From Candidatus Midichloriaceae bacterium (GTDB lineage Bacteria; Pseudomonadota; Alphaproteobacteria; Rickettsiales; Midichloriaceae): a stretch of 42,534 nt of DNA. The stretch is taken from contig JAQSWL010000005.1 of assembly GCA_029266655.1 (NCBI GenBank), forward strand, positions 1 through 42,534. The letters are read 5' to 3'. Positions 24,987 to 34,064 of the stretch are shown here, in pieces. Each line of letters opens with the position of its first letter. The first letter of the stretch is position 1. The position numbers were made by a program, and so were the translations under genes. The notes under the pieces are model-generated. The model saw only the letters and a program-made list of their open reading frames with translations. It did no database searches and was not told the DNA's origin.

Positions 24987-27900
24987 TTACTCCCCGGTAC
25001 CTTTACCAAAGCCTTTGTTTTGAGCTTTTGGCAGTGGTGCATGGCCTAATATCAGAATGTTGCTATGACTAGGTAATCCCAAATGCGCTGTGGATGCATA
25101 TGGGTTTCCTGGTGAAATTGGAGCTGGAACAAGGGGAAAGATGTTTTCTCTAGATTTAGCTCGAGGTGTGGTTACACTAGATATATTTAGAGGTGTGGTT
25201 TCTCTAGATTTAATTGGAGTTTTAGGCTTCTTACCTTCATCTTGAGTAACAGACTCGGATGGTTTATGAGCATTTCTAAGCTTTTTAACCGTATCCAATA
25301 GCTTTTGGTCCTCCTCACATGCAAAATCTAAGCTGCCTTTTATTTTTATGCCTTCTATTTTTAACTCAGCATTTTCAGCACATTTAATTAAGGAAACAAA
25401 AGTTTTAGCATCTAAAGTAGAGTTTTTTATAATTAATTTTTTTCTAATGATATTAGAAAAATCTAAATTGGTTACAGTTGAGCGTTTTATTGTCATGTTA
25501 TAAACGGCGCAACCAATAACTGTCATTCTGCTGATCTCAGAATTTGTGAATTTTAGGTTAGTTATATTGGACCTATCTAAACTTACGGCACAGTTATGAT
25601 CCAGTCTTGTTACTGTAAGATTTTTAAATTCAAGATCATAGTAGGTAGATCCTCTAAAATTACCAGTAAGTATTTTGCGCTTAATTATATCATCACTTTG
25701 ACCGCTAGCATGATCCTTTATTACCTCTTTGAAATCTACCTTTTTATCATGATTAAGCCCAGCTTCTTTTTTATCGTGATTAAGAAGAATTTGGCTTAAA
25801 AGGTCTGTTGCACTAGTTGTAGTTGCACATGCAAGATTTGCTAATGTTTTGGTTATAAGCTTAGGGCTCGACCATAAGGCGGCGGCTGCTGTAGAAGTGA
25901 GGCCATATATCCCTAAAACAGTTTGTGTAACTGTTGGTAGTAGGGCGGTAACTTGAGATGTATTTGTAAATACTGTTGCTATTAAAGAGTCAACATCATG
26001 ACCAGCAAAGGCAAAGTAATATTTAATATCATCTGGGATTACCTCATGTAACAAATCAGCTACAAGTTCATTGTAGTTGCTGATGTTTGTAAAGCCTCCC
26101 AATATAGCTTGTAGCTCTTTTAAAAATTTTTTTACACTTTCATAACACTCTTGCGCCGATTCGTATTTGTTGTCTGGAGTACTTTTCTTCCAAGCTGCAT
26201 ACTTTTGCATAGCGTCAACTAAATGGGGGATGGAGGCATATGTGCTATCATTTCCAAAAAAGTATTGTGCAATCTCTAAAAGTTTTTGATCTCTATCAAT
26301 TTTTATTACTTCTTCAGAAGATTTGCTATCCCTAATCCCTAGGTTTTTAATAAAATGCTTACATAGATTTTTAAATTCTGAGGTGTTTGCAGTATTTTTA
26401 ACTGTTTCCAGTATCGCATTAAATTGCATATCTTCTGCTTCTGCTGCATTTTTCTCTGCTTTTGCTGCATTTTCCTCTGCTTCCGCGCCGGATTTTTCTT
26501 CAGGTGCAAGCTTGCTGGATATTTTATTTAAAGCTTCAGCTAAAATCTTTATATTTGCGCTGTTGTTTAAATCTTTTGGTTGGTATTTGCCGCTGCCTGG
26601 TTTATCTATTTCTGTTATATGGGCCAATATCTCGATAAAATAACTTTTATCTTTATTTGCTTGGAATAATTTTGTTAAATCTTCTTCAAGCTTATTAGCA
26701 TTGGCACTTTGAGCTTCGGTATAGCTATCTATCAGCTTATCAATATCGCCCATTGTACTGGCTTTATAAATATCTCCAAGAACAACATCTATGAGCTTGG
26801 CAAATTGATCTTTATCATTATTAAGGGCTCTTAGTAATGGTGGTATTAACTTCGTAGTTCCTTCAAGATCTGTAAATATTAGTGGAACTTTATCACTATA
26901 GAAAGATTTAATATAACTATTAACTAGAAGAGTAAGATTTTCTGAACCCGATATAGCAGATAAAATTCTGGCCTTGTCTTCTGCAATATTTGAAAATAGG
27001 CCTATTATAAAATTATTATCAAGTTCTTGTAGATTATCTGATGTTTTGCGTTCTTTAATACAAGCATTTATTTCATTTAATATTTCTTGTATTGCTTGCA
27101 AATCCACTTCACTTAGCAAGTGTGCTGTGAAAGAGATGATTCCATCAAAATTATTCTTAGCCCAAACAAAATTTTTATAAGCGTCGCTCCCTTCACCCAA
27201 AAAGTTTTTTAGAGCTGTATCTAATTGTTGATTGGTAATAATATCCTTAATGCATGCAACTATAATTGGAGAGCCAAATAGTTGTTTTGCAAGCGGGATG
27301 CAAGCGGTGATAATGCTTACAGGTAATGCAGGGGCATCTTCCCCACCTGCCAGAAAATCTTTGCTTTCTTGGGTATTAAACGCTTCGTATATAGTGCTTA
27401 CATCAGGGATGGAAATAGTCTTCAGAATCGCCTCACAAAGATCTATGGTTTTCGCTATTGGGCCTTTCAAAAGCTCAGTTATCAAGGTTATTTCCTCTAC
27501 CTTGGCTTTAGGATTGCTGAACTTATAAACCTCGATGATTATTGCATTTTGCAGTAGGCTATTTATTGCTATTTTAAAAGTATTAGTGGAGAGCAGTTTA
27601 GTAGCTATAGGCAAGACAGCTTCTATTATATCACCGGCATTAGCATTATTTTTAAGAGCAACGCTTACAGCCGGCATGATGTCTGCATTGGTAATGATAG
27701 TTTTAGTTAGTTGTAAAACTTGCGGCATTAATGTCGTATTTTTAATGATTTGAGTTAGAAGTCCTCTCAAGAACGCAATGTCATTTTCCTCGGCTCCAGC
27801 ATATGCATAACCATCAAGGATTACTTCATTTAAAATTTCATCTCTAAGCAGGGTATTTAAATTTGTTTGAACTTTATTATTATAGAGAAGCTTAGTAACA

Positions 27901-30773
27901 AGAGGTAACGCAGCTGCTATAATCTCATCAGTTTTTGAACCTTTTACCGACTCTACAAGCGATATAATTTTATCATGTTTTACCTGAGTTAGTATATTGC
28001 CAGCTAGTTGTAAAATCTGAGGTATTAACGTTACATCTTTAGCTATTTTAGATAGTGCGCCTCCTAGGAAATTAACATTATCTTCTTTGGCGCCACTAAG
28101 CTTATAAGCCTCGATAATTATTTCATTTATAGCATCATGCTGTAGTAGTGTATGCAAGCTTCTTTTAACGGCATCTGTAGAGAGAAGTTTATTAACAATA
28201 GATAAAGCGGTCGCTATGATTCCATCAATTTTCGCTTCTTTTTTAGATGGATCTTGTTGTGATATTTTACGCTCTTTAATATAAACATTTATTTCATTTA
28301 ATAGTAATATTGTTTTTTGCGAATCTATTGAATTTAATAATGCTGATGCAAAAGAGAAGATTTCATCAAAGTTATTCTTAATTAAAACAAAATTTTTATA
28401 AGCGTCGCTCCCTTCACCCAAAAAGTTTTTTAGAGCTGTATCTAATTGTTGATTGGTAATAATATCCTTAATGCATACAATTATAGATCGAGAGCCAAGT
28501 AGTTGTTTTGCAAGCGGGATGCAAGCGGTGATAATGCTTACAGGTAATGCAGGGGCATCTTCCCCACCTGCTAGAAAATCTTTGCTTTCTTCGGTATTAA
28601 ACGCTTCGTATATAGTGCTTACATCAGGGATGGAAATAGTCTTCAGAATCGCCCCACAAAGATCTATGGTTTGCGCTATTGGACCTTTCAAAAGCTCAAT
28701 TATCAAGGTTATTTCCTCTACCTTGGCCTTAGGATTGCTGAACTTATAAGCTTTAATAAGTATTGCATTTTGCAGCAGTTTATTTATTCCTATTTTAAAA
28801 GTATTAGTGGAGAGCAGTTTAGTAGCTATAGGCAAGACAGCTTCTATTATATCATCGGCATTAGCATCATTTTTAAGAGCAACGCTTACAGCCGGCATGA
28901 TGTCTGCTTTGGTAATGATAGTTTTAGCGAGTTGTAAAATTTGGGGTATTAATGTCGTATTTTTAATTATTTGAGTTAGAAATCCTCCCAAGAACGCAAT
29001 ATCTTTTTCCTCGGCTCCAGCGTATGTATAACCATCAAGGATTACTTTATTTAAGGTTTCATCTCTAAGCAGGATATTTAAGTTTGTTTGAACTTTATTA
29101 TTAGAGAGAAGCTTAGTAACAAGAGGCAAAGCAGCTGCTATAATCTCATCAATTTTTTCGCCTTTTGCAGCCTCTATAATCGCTGTGATTTCATTAGTTT
29201 CTGCCTGAGTTATAATATCGCCAGCAAGTTGTAAAACTTGAGGCATAAGATTTGCATCCTCTAAGATTTTATTTAGTGTCTCTATAAGGAAGCTAACTTT
29301 TTTCTGATTATCTTTTTGTTGCTCTTGTGGCAATTTCTTCCGGTAAAGTTCCACTGCAATATTCAGTAATGCTTTATTTGTAAGTATTTTTGTCAAAGCA
29401 ATTTTAACTGGAATAGAGCTTAATTCCCTTTTTAAAACTTCCAAGTAATTATGAATTATGGATAAGTTTGCGTTATCGTTTTTATCTTTTTGGTCTGAAA
29501 TAGCGTTAAATAAACCAATTATAGATTTAGCAGAAGGTGCCCATAAAATATTTTTTGCAAGTGATAGTGTATCAGGAATAGCATTTTCATCTTTAATTAT
29601 TTGAGTTAGAATTCCTCCTAAGAATGTAACATCATTTTCCTCGGCACCAGCGTGCACATAACCATCGAGGATTATTTCACTTAAGGTTTCATCCTTTAAC
29701 AGAGCATTTAGATTTGCTTTAATTTTATTATTAGAAAGAAGCTTAGTAACAAGAGGCAAAGCAGCTGCTATAATCTCATCAATTTTTTCGCCTTTTGCAG
29801 CCTCTATAATCGCTGTGATTTCATTAGTTTCGACCTGAGTTATAATATTGTTAGCAAGTTGTAAAACTTGAGGTATTACTGTAGCATCTTTAGCTACTTT
29901 AGATAAGATGTTTTCTAGGAACTTTACATCACTTTCTTTAGCATCAGTAAACTTATAAGCCTCGATAATTATTGAGGTTACGGTGCCAGTTTGTAATAAC
30001 AAAGATATACCATTTCTAATATCGTCATTAGAAAGAAGTTGAGTAACAAGAGGTAAAGCAGTTGCTATGATATCATCGGTTTTAGCCTCTTTTTTAAAAG
30101 CTATATCTATAACTGATTTAATATCATCAATTTGTGCTGCAGCGATAATAGTTTTGAGAAGGTCTAAAGCTTTATCTTTTGTGTCTTTATTAGTTTTTAT
30201 TTTTTCTAAAATATCTGATAAGAAGGTGTTTTTAGCTGCATCTTCTTTGGTCTGATCATTTTGATCCTCCACTTTTTCTGATTGGATGTTTTTACCACTA
30301 GCTTCTTTTATCTTAATAATTGCAATGCCTAAAATTTTATCGACTGAGCTATCTAATTCTTTTATAAAGTTAAATAAATCAGTATGGCTACTAGCTAAGA
30401 TATTTGCAGCAAAAATTGCTATTTTTTGTCCAAAAGAGATATCAGTGTTTTTGTCCGCTCGAATATCTAATAGTACACCAAAAAACCTAGAGCTGTAATG
30501 CCCATAAACTAGCCTATGGACCCCGTGATAAATAAATACGCTAAGCCCTCCTAAGACCGTTCCAGTAAATAATATTGGTAATGATGCAATAGCCGTCATG
30601 CTATAGGCGGCATACCACATATATTTAGTGTAGCTTTTTTCACTATAATATAAATCTACAAGGGAAATTGCAGTAGAGACCGAGGACTTAACCACTCGAC
30701 TACGGAATAGGCTTTTTGCCGCCTCTATATGATCAGATCTTTCAAACCATTCTGTTGGCATAAATATAAGCAC
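24987..30773 (-). CDS. giant helical-repeat protein with pentapeptide-like C-terminal module (1928 aa)
   Basis: I do not recognise this family. Residues 50-90 hold one or two membrane-type segments (YMWYAAYSMTAIASLPILFT, GTVLGGLSVFIYHGVHRLVY). Residues 200-1300 are helical modules of about 120 residues, with nine copies of a motif like LPLVTKLLSNNKxxxNLxxLL followed by EIIIxAYK or VILDGYA. A block of modules is duplicated at 407-codon offset. A hydrophobic patch follows near residues 1590-1660, then a pentapeptide-like beta module (about 1700-1785; RSNITNLKFTNSEISRMTVI) and a Ser/Pro-rich disordered tail. The 1199-residue protein at 34065 shares this layout. It lies 66 bases after the glycosyltransferase gene. 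A surface or host-directed role is speculation. Confidence 0.8.
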   Translation of the reverse strand: MLIFMPTEWFERSDHIEAAKSLFRSRVVKSSVSTAISLVDLYYSEKSYTKYMWYAAYSMTAIASLPILFTGTVLGGLSVFIYHGVHRLVYGHYSSRFFGVLLDIRADKNTDISFGQKIAIFAANILASSHTDLFNFIKELDSSVDKILGIAIIKIKEASGKNIQSEKVEDQNDQTKEDAAKNTFLSDILEKIKTNKDTKDKALDLLKTIIAAAQIDDIKSVIDIAFKKEAKTDDIIATALPLVTQLLSNDDIRNGISLLLQTGTVTSIIIEAYKFTDAKESDVKFLENILSKVAKDATVIPQVLQLANNIITQVETNEITAIIEAAKGEKIDEIIAAALPLVTKLLSNNKIKANLNALLKDETLSEIILDGYVHAGAEENDVTFLGGILTQIIKDENAIPDTLSLAKNILWAPSAKSIIGLFNAISDQKDKNDNANLSIIHNYLEVLKRELSSIPVKIALTKILTNKALLNIAVELYRKKLPQEQQKDNQKKVSFLIETLNKILEDANLMPQVLQLAGDIITQAETNEITAIIEAAKGEKIDEIIAAALPLVTKLLSNNKVQTNLNILLRDETLNKVILDGYTYAGAEEKDIAFLGGFLTQIIKNTTLIPQILQLAKTIITKADIMPAVSVALKNDANADDIIEAVLPIATKLLSTNTFKIGINKLLQNAILIKAYKFSNPKAKVEEITLIIELLKGPIAQTIDLCGAILKTISIPDVSTIYEAFNTEESKDFLAGGEDAPALPVSIITACIPLAKQLLGSRSIIVCIKDIITNQQLDTALKNFLGEGSDAYKNFVLIKNNFDEIFSFASALLNSIDSQKTILLLNEINVYIKERKISQQDPSKKEAKIDGIIATALSIVNKLLSTDAVKRSLHTLLQHDAINEIIIEAYKLSGAKEDNVNFLGGALSKIAKDVTLIPQILQLAGNILTQVKHDKIISLVESVKGSKTDEIIAAALPLVTKLLYNNKVQTNLNTLLRDEILNEVILDGYAYAGAEENDIAFLRGLLTQIIKNTTLMPQVLQLTKTIITNADIMPAVSVALKNNANAGDIIEAVLPIATKLLSTNTFKIAINSLLQNAIIIEVYKFSNPKAKVEEITLITELLKGPIAKTIDLCEAILKTISIPDVSTIYEAFNTQESKDFLAGGEDAPALPVSIITACIPLAKQLFGSPIIVACIKDIITNQQLDTALKNFLGEGSDAYKNFVWAKNNFDGIISFTAHLLSEVDLQAIQEILNEINACIKERKTSDNLQELDNNFIIGLFSNIAEDKARILSAISGSENLTLLVNSYIKSFYSDKVPLIFTDLEGTTKLIPPLLRALNNDKDQFAKLIDVVLGDIYKASTMGDIDKLIDSYTEAQSANANKLEEDLTKLFQANKDKSYFIEILAHITEIDKPGSGKYQPKDLNNSANIKILAEALNKISSKLAPEEKSGAEAEENAAKAEKNAAEAEDMQFNAILETVKNTANTSEFKNLCKHFIKNLGIRDSKSSEEVIKIDRDQKLLEIAQYFFGNDSTYASIPHLVDAMQKYAAWKKSTPDNKYESAQECYESVKKFLKELQAILGGFTNISNYNELVADLLHEVIPDDIKYYFAFAGHDVDSLIATVFTNTSQVTALLPTVTQTVLGIYGLTSTAAAALWSSPKLITKTLANLACATTTSATDLLSQILLNHDKKEAGLNHDKKVDFKEVIKDHASGQSDDIIKRKILTGNFRGSTYYDLEFKNLTVTRLDHNCAVSLDRSNITNLKFTNSEISRMTVIGCAVYNMTIKRSTVTNLDFSNIIRKKLIIKNSTLDAKTFVSLIKCAENAELKIEGIKIKGSLDFACEEDQKLLDTVKKLRNAHKPSESVTQDEGKKPKTPIKSRETTPLNISSVTTPRAKSRENIFPLVPAPISPGNPYASTAHLGLPSHSNILILGHAPLPKAQNKGFGKGTGE
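27041..27940 (-). repeat. intragenic duplication block 1
   Basis: About 900 bases here are nearly repeated at 28262-29161, exactly 1221 bases (407 codons) away. Long identical runs include the stretch around 27181-27240. Duplication within the 1928-residue gene preserved the frame. Confidence 0.85.
28262..29161 (-). repeat. intragenic duplication block 2
   Basis: Partner of 27041-27940. Sequence identity is highest between 28400 and 28720, and differences elsewhere are mostly point changes with the frame intact. Confidence 0.85.
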
Positions 30774-30839
30774 TTAATATCACTTTGATATTATTTTATA
30801 CAGCTTATTGGTTAAGATTTTATTAATATATATAAATAT

Positions 30840-31868
30840 TTATATATCAAGAGCGCATATTTTTTTCAGGGCTTCTTGAATTTGCTGCGATACGTTATTG
30901 CTGCAATAATATTTAGTGCGTTCAAACGCTTTTTGAGATAGTGTCTGCTTTAGGCCTTGGGAACTTAGAATATTGATAATTCCATCTGCAAGAGCATGGT
31001 GATCTGAAGGATTTACCAAAATTGCAGCATCTGTATCGCCAATAATCTCTATAGGACCTGGAGTTTTAGTGAGCACCATTGGGAGAGAGTGGGCGAGAGC
31101 CTCAAGTATCACAATGCCAAATGATTCGTTTCTAGAAGGTAAGCAAAATATATCTAAGCTTTCATAAAAAGCATTTTTATCTTCTACCCAACCTAAGATT
31201 TCAACATGCTTTTGCAAATTCAATTCAGCAATTAACTTTTCGCAATTCTGTCTTTCAGGGCCATCACCTGCAATCTTTGCTTTAAAATCTATGCCTTTGT
31301 CTCTAAGCTCTGCCATTGCATTTATAAATATATCCGCACCTTTTATCGGGAATAACCTAGATACAATGCCAATTACCGGAGGAGTGTTATTTTTAGGGGC
31401 TTTGTATGCAAGTTCGTTTTCTAAGTGAAGCATATTGGGTATGTTAAAAACAGCACCCTCAGCTTGCCCAGCACTTATAATATCGTGGCGCATTGCTTCA
31501 GTTATTGCAATTATGGCATCAGAGCCAAATAAATATTCAAACCTAGTATTATTGTGGCTTACTGCAATCAATGGAATATTAGGTTTTGCCCTTCTAAATA
31601 AATAAGAAGCTCTTGCCCCATGAGTGATTATGCAATCTGGCTTTTCTTTTTTAATCAGTTTAGATATAGCATGTACTGCGAAAGGGTCAAATCTATTGAA
31701 ATTATGAATTTCTGCGTATTTTCCTTTTATTAGATTTTTAACAGCCGATTTAGGGTGCACTACAGACAGTACATCATTGCCTTGCATTTGGAGTGCCAGT
31801 GTATAGTCTAAAAATGCTTGTTCTAGGCCACCTAATTTTTTGGAAAACATGACATTAAAAATTTTCAT
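30840..31868 (-). CDS. glycosyltransferase family 4 protein
   Basis: This 342-residue GT-B retaining glycosyltransferase has an N-terminal GGLEQAFLDYTLALQMQGND (acceptor-domain glycine loop), VIGIVSRLFPIKGADIFINA at the start of the donor domain, KIAGDGPERQ, VEILGWVEDK, and the EX7E motif in NESFGIVILEALAHSLPMVL. The family transfers sugars from nucleotide-sugar donors in LPS, capsule or glycolipid synthesis. The acceptor here is unknown. There is no signal peptide; the enzyme is likely peripheral on the inner membrane. It follows hemA after 18 bases. Confidence 0.9.
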   Translation of the reverse strand: MKIFNVMFSKKLGGLEQAFLDYTLALQMQGNDVLSVVHPKSAVKNLIKGKYAEIHNFNRFDPFAVHAISKLIKKEKPDCIITHGARASYLFRRAKPNIPLIAVSHNNTRFEYLFGSDAIIAITEAMRHDIISAGQAEGAVFNIPNMLHLENELAYKAPKNNTPPVIGIVSRLFPIKGADIFINAMAELRDKGIDFKAKIAGDGPERQNCEKLIAELNLQKHVEILGWVEDKNAFYESLDIFCLPSRNESFGIVILEALAHSLPMVLTKTPGPIEIIGDTDAAILVNPSDHHALADGIINILSSQGLKQTLSQKAFERTKYYCSNNVSQQIQEALKKICALDI

Positions 31869-31886
31869 AACCCTTTACCTTTATTC

Positions 31887-33110
31887 TCAAGCTGCGGTTT
31901 TTAATTTAGTTGATTGTATATCATATTTAATGAGTGCTTCAGACAACGAGTTGCAGAAATAATTTATCATTTCATCTGTGTGTAGAGGGGTAGGGGTTAC
32001 TCTTAAACGCTCTGTACCACGCGGCACAGTGGGGAAATTAATATGCTGAACATATATCCCATAGTCCGAAAGTAAGGTTTCGGAAATTTGCTGCGCACGA
32101 CTTGGGTCGCCAATAATAATTGGAATAATATGTGTGGGATTTTCCAAATAACATACGCCAAGCTCTACTAACCCTGCTTTCACTTTCGCTATAGCTACTT
32201 TATGAGATTCTCTTTCCACGGAGCTAGTTTTTAAATGCTGTACCGAAGCTGTTGCCGCTGCGCATACAGCCGGAGGTAATGTAGTTGTAAAAATAAACCC
32301 TGGAGCATAGCTTCTGATTGCATCTATAATTTCTTTGCTTCCGGTTATATAGCCGCCGATAACACCATAGGCTTTAGCTAATGTGCCTTGTATTATATCA
32401 ATTTCATTATTAACGCCAAGCATTTCAGCTACTCCAGCACCTCTATTCCCATACAGACCAACTGAATGTACCTCATCAATGTAAGTGAGAGCATTGTATT
32501 TTTTGGCGAGTGCGCATATTTCCTTAATAGGAGATATATCCCCCTGCATTGAATATACGGATTCAAAAATTATTATTTTTGGGCGGTCAATCTGGTACTG
32601 CTTTAGCTTCTCTTCTAAATCCGCAACATCTGAATGTTTAAAAATAACTTTTTCACTCTTGCTATCGCATATACCCTGAATTATGGAGGCATGGTTCATT
32701 TCATCAGAAAACATAACTATGTCTGGAATTATTTTTCCTAAAACAGACAAGGTAGCTTGGTTAGATATATAGCCAGAGGTAAAAACCAAGCCGCTTTCCT
32801 TAGTGTGAAGATCAGCAAGCTCTTTTTCTAACGCTGCTACATAAGCATTTGTTCCGGAGATATTGCGAGTGCCACCAGTACCTGTGCCAGCTTGCTGAAT
32901 TGCATTAATGGCGGCCTTTTTAACTAAATTATTCTGGCTCATCCCCAAATAATCGTTACTGCACCATACTGTTATCTCTTTGTTGTATTTAGCACTATAA
33001 GCGCGTGGGGGTGAGCTATTGCTATATGAAAGTTCATTAAAAATGCGGTATCTACCTTCTTTCCTAACTTGGTCTACGGCATCCCCGAATATTTTTTTAT
33101 AATTTGTCAT
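31887..33110 (-). CDS. hemA: 5-aminolevulinate synthase
   Basis: This PLP enzyme condenses glycine with succinyl-CoA to 5-aminolevulinate, the first step of alphaproteobacterial haem synthesis. The 407-residue protein has [82 protein letters not shown] and the PLP-lysine motif [13 protein letters not shown]. The C-terminal [19 protein letters not shown] is typical. It distinguishes a true ALA synthase from KBL by overall motif set and length. trcR lies 56 bases upstream. Confidence 0.96.
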   Translation of the reverse strand: MTNYKKIFGDAVDQVRKEGRYRIFNELSYSNSSPPRAYSAKYNKEITVWCSNDYLGMSQNNLVKKAAINAIQQAGTGTGGTRNISGTNAYVAALEKELADLHTKESGLVFTSGYISNQATLSVLGKIIPDIVMFSDEMNHASIIQGICDSKSEKVIFKHSDVADLEEKLKQYQIDRPKIIIFESVYSMQGDISPIKEICALAKKYNALTYIDEVHSVGLYGNRGAGVAEMLGVNNEIDIIQGTLAKAYGVIGGYITGSKEIIDAIRSYAPGFIFTTTLPPAVCAAATASVQHLKTSSVERESHKVAIAKVKAGLVELGVCYLENPTHIIPIIIGDPSRAQQISETLLSDYGIYVQHINFPTVPRGTERLRVTPTPLHTDEMINYFCNSLSEALIKYDIQSTKLKTAA

Positions 33111-33166
33111 CAGCCTGGCTTATACAGAATATTGCTGTCCTATTATATCAGAAAAAATTATATAAT

Positions 33167-33763
33167 TCACTCAGTTAATTTACTGTCTAAATCAATGGTT
33201 ATTTGCTGCTTTTTCCTTGCTTCGTTGAGCTCTGCTTTCTTGCGCGCTTGCGAATGCACTTTATCTAATTCAGACTGAGAACATAGCCCCAATAACACAG
33301 GATCTTTAGGTTTAATGTTTTGAGAATTCCAGTGAGTTTTAGAGCGCACAGATTCTATAGTATTTTTTGTGGTTCCTATTAACTTAACAATCTGAGCATC
33401 GGAAATCTCTGGGCAATTTTTTAATATCCATGCCACTGCATCAGGTTTATCTTGTCTGCGGGCAACAGGAGTATACTTGCCTTTTGTAGATTGTTTGGAT
33501 TGCGCATAATTAAATTTAGCTGCACTTTCTGATAATCTCAATCTAGAAGTTGAGTCTTTTTCGCAACGCTCAATTTCTTCTCTAGTAAGTTGCCCTGAAA
33601 CAATAGGGTCAACTCCTGAAATACCCTTTGCTACCTCACCATCAGCAATGCCTTGTATCTCAAGATAGTGAACTCCACAGAAATCAGCAATTTGCTCGAA
33701 AGTTAGGGTAGTATTTTCAATTAACCATACTGCTGTAGCTTTAGGCATTAAAGGAGCGCTCAT
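33167..33763 (-). CDS. trcR: DUF1013 family regulator (TrcR)
   Basis: The protein MSAPLMPKATAVWLIENTTL (start chosen at 33763, 198 residues) has the DUF1013 signature: LTFEQIADFCGVHYLEIQGI with two helix-turn-helix-like segments, then KPDAVAWILKNCPEISDAQI, GTTKNTIESVRSKTHWNSQN and the Asp/Pro tail IKPKDPVLLGLCSQSELD. Databases name this conserved alphaproteobacterial family cell-cycle transcriptional regulator TrcR. The frame extends 22 codons further upstream, but those residues do not fit the family. R1 copy d sits just upstream, where the promoter is expected. Confidence 0.88.
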   Translation of the reverse strand: MSAPLMPKATAVWLIENTTLTFEQIADFCGVHYLEIQGIADGEVAKGISGVDPIVSGQLTREEIERCEKDSTSRLRLSESAAKFNYAQSKQSTKGKYTPVARRQDKPDAVAWILKNCPEISDAQIVKLIGTTKNTIESVRSKTHWNSQNIKPKDPVLLGLCSQSELDKVHSQARKKAELNEARKKQQITIDLDSKLTE

Positions 33764-33839
33764 AAAAAAGACCATGAAATTGATTCGTAAATGAAGATAC
33801 TTTCTATAAGATATTGAGCCCAATGTCAATCCAAGTTTG

Positions 33840-33985
33840 GATATACTCCGTTAATTTGAAAAATTATAGCGTCGTACCCAATTTCTCCGCGTCCGCCCCT
33901 ATTAGTATAGGCTTACGGTGCTCGCAATTGCTGCTCCTCCCACTTTTTCAAATTTCCTGTTGTCTATATATTTTGTTAATTTAAA
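33840..33985 (-). repeat. R1 palindromic element, copy d (diverged end)
   Basis: The inverted copy starts TATACTCCGTTAATTTGAAA, with the central GCTTACGGTGCTCGCAATTG. The last 30 bases have decayed or lost the CTCTTAATTTACGAG end. It separates trcR (minus) from the 1199-residue gene (plus) and probably lies in both promoter regions. Confidence 0.85.
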
Positions 33986-34064
33986 AAACTAAAACAAAAT
34001 TAACTAATTGTTTACCTTTATTTGCTAGCCTTGATAACAGATACATGTTGGATAAGAGGTAAGT

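Noticed and set aside
33763-33829. Extended N-terminus of TrcR
   Set aside because: The extra 22 residues do not resemble the family's start, and MSAPLMPKATAVW matches it.
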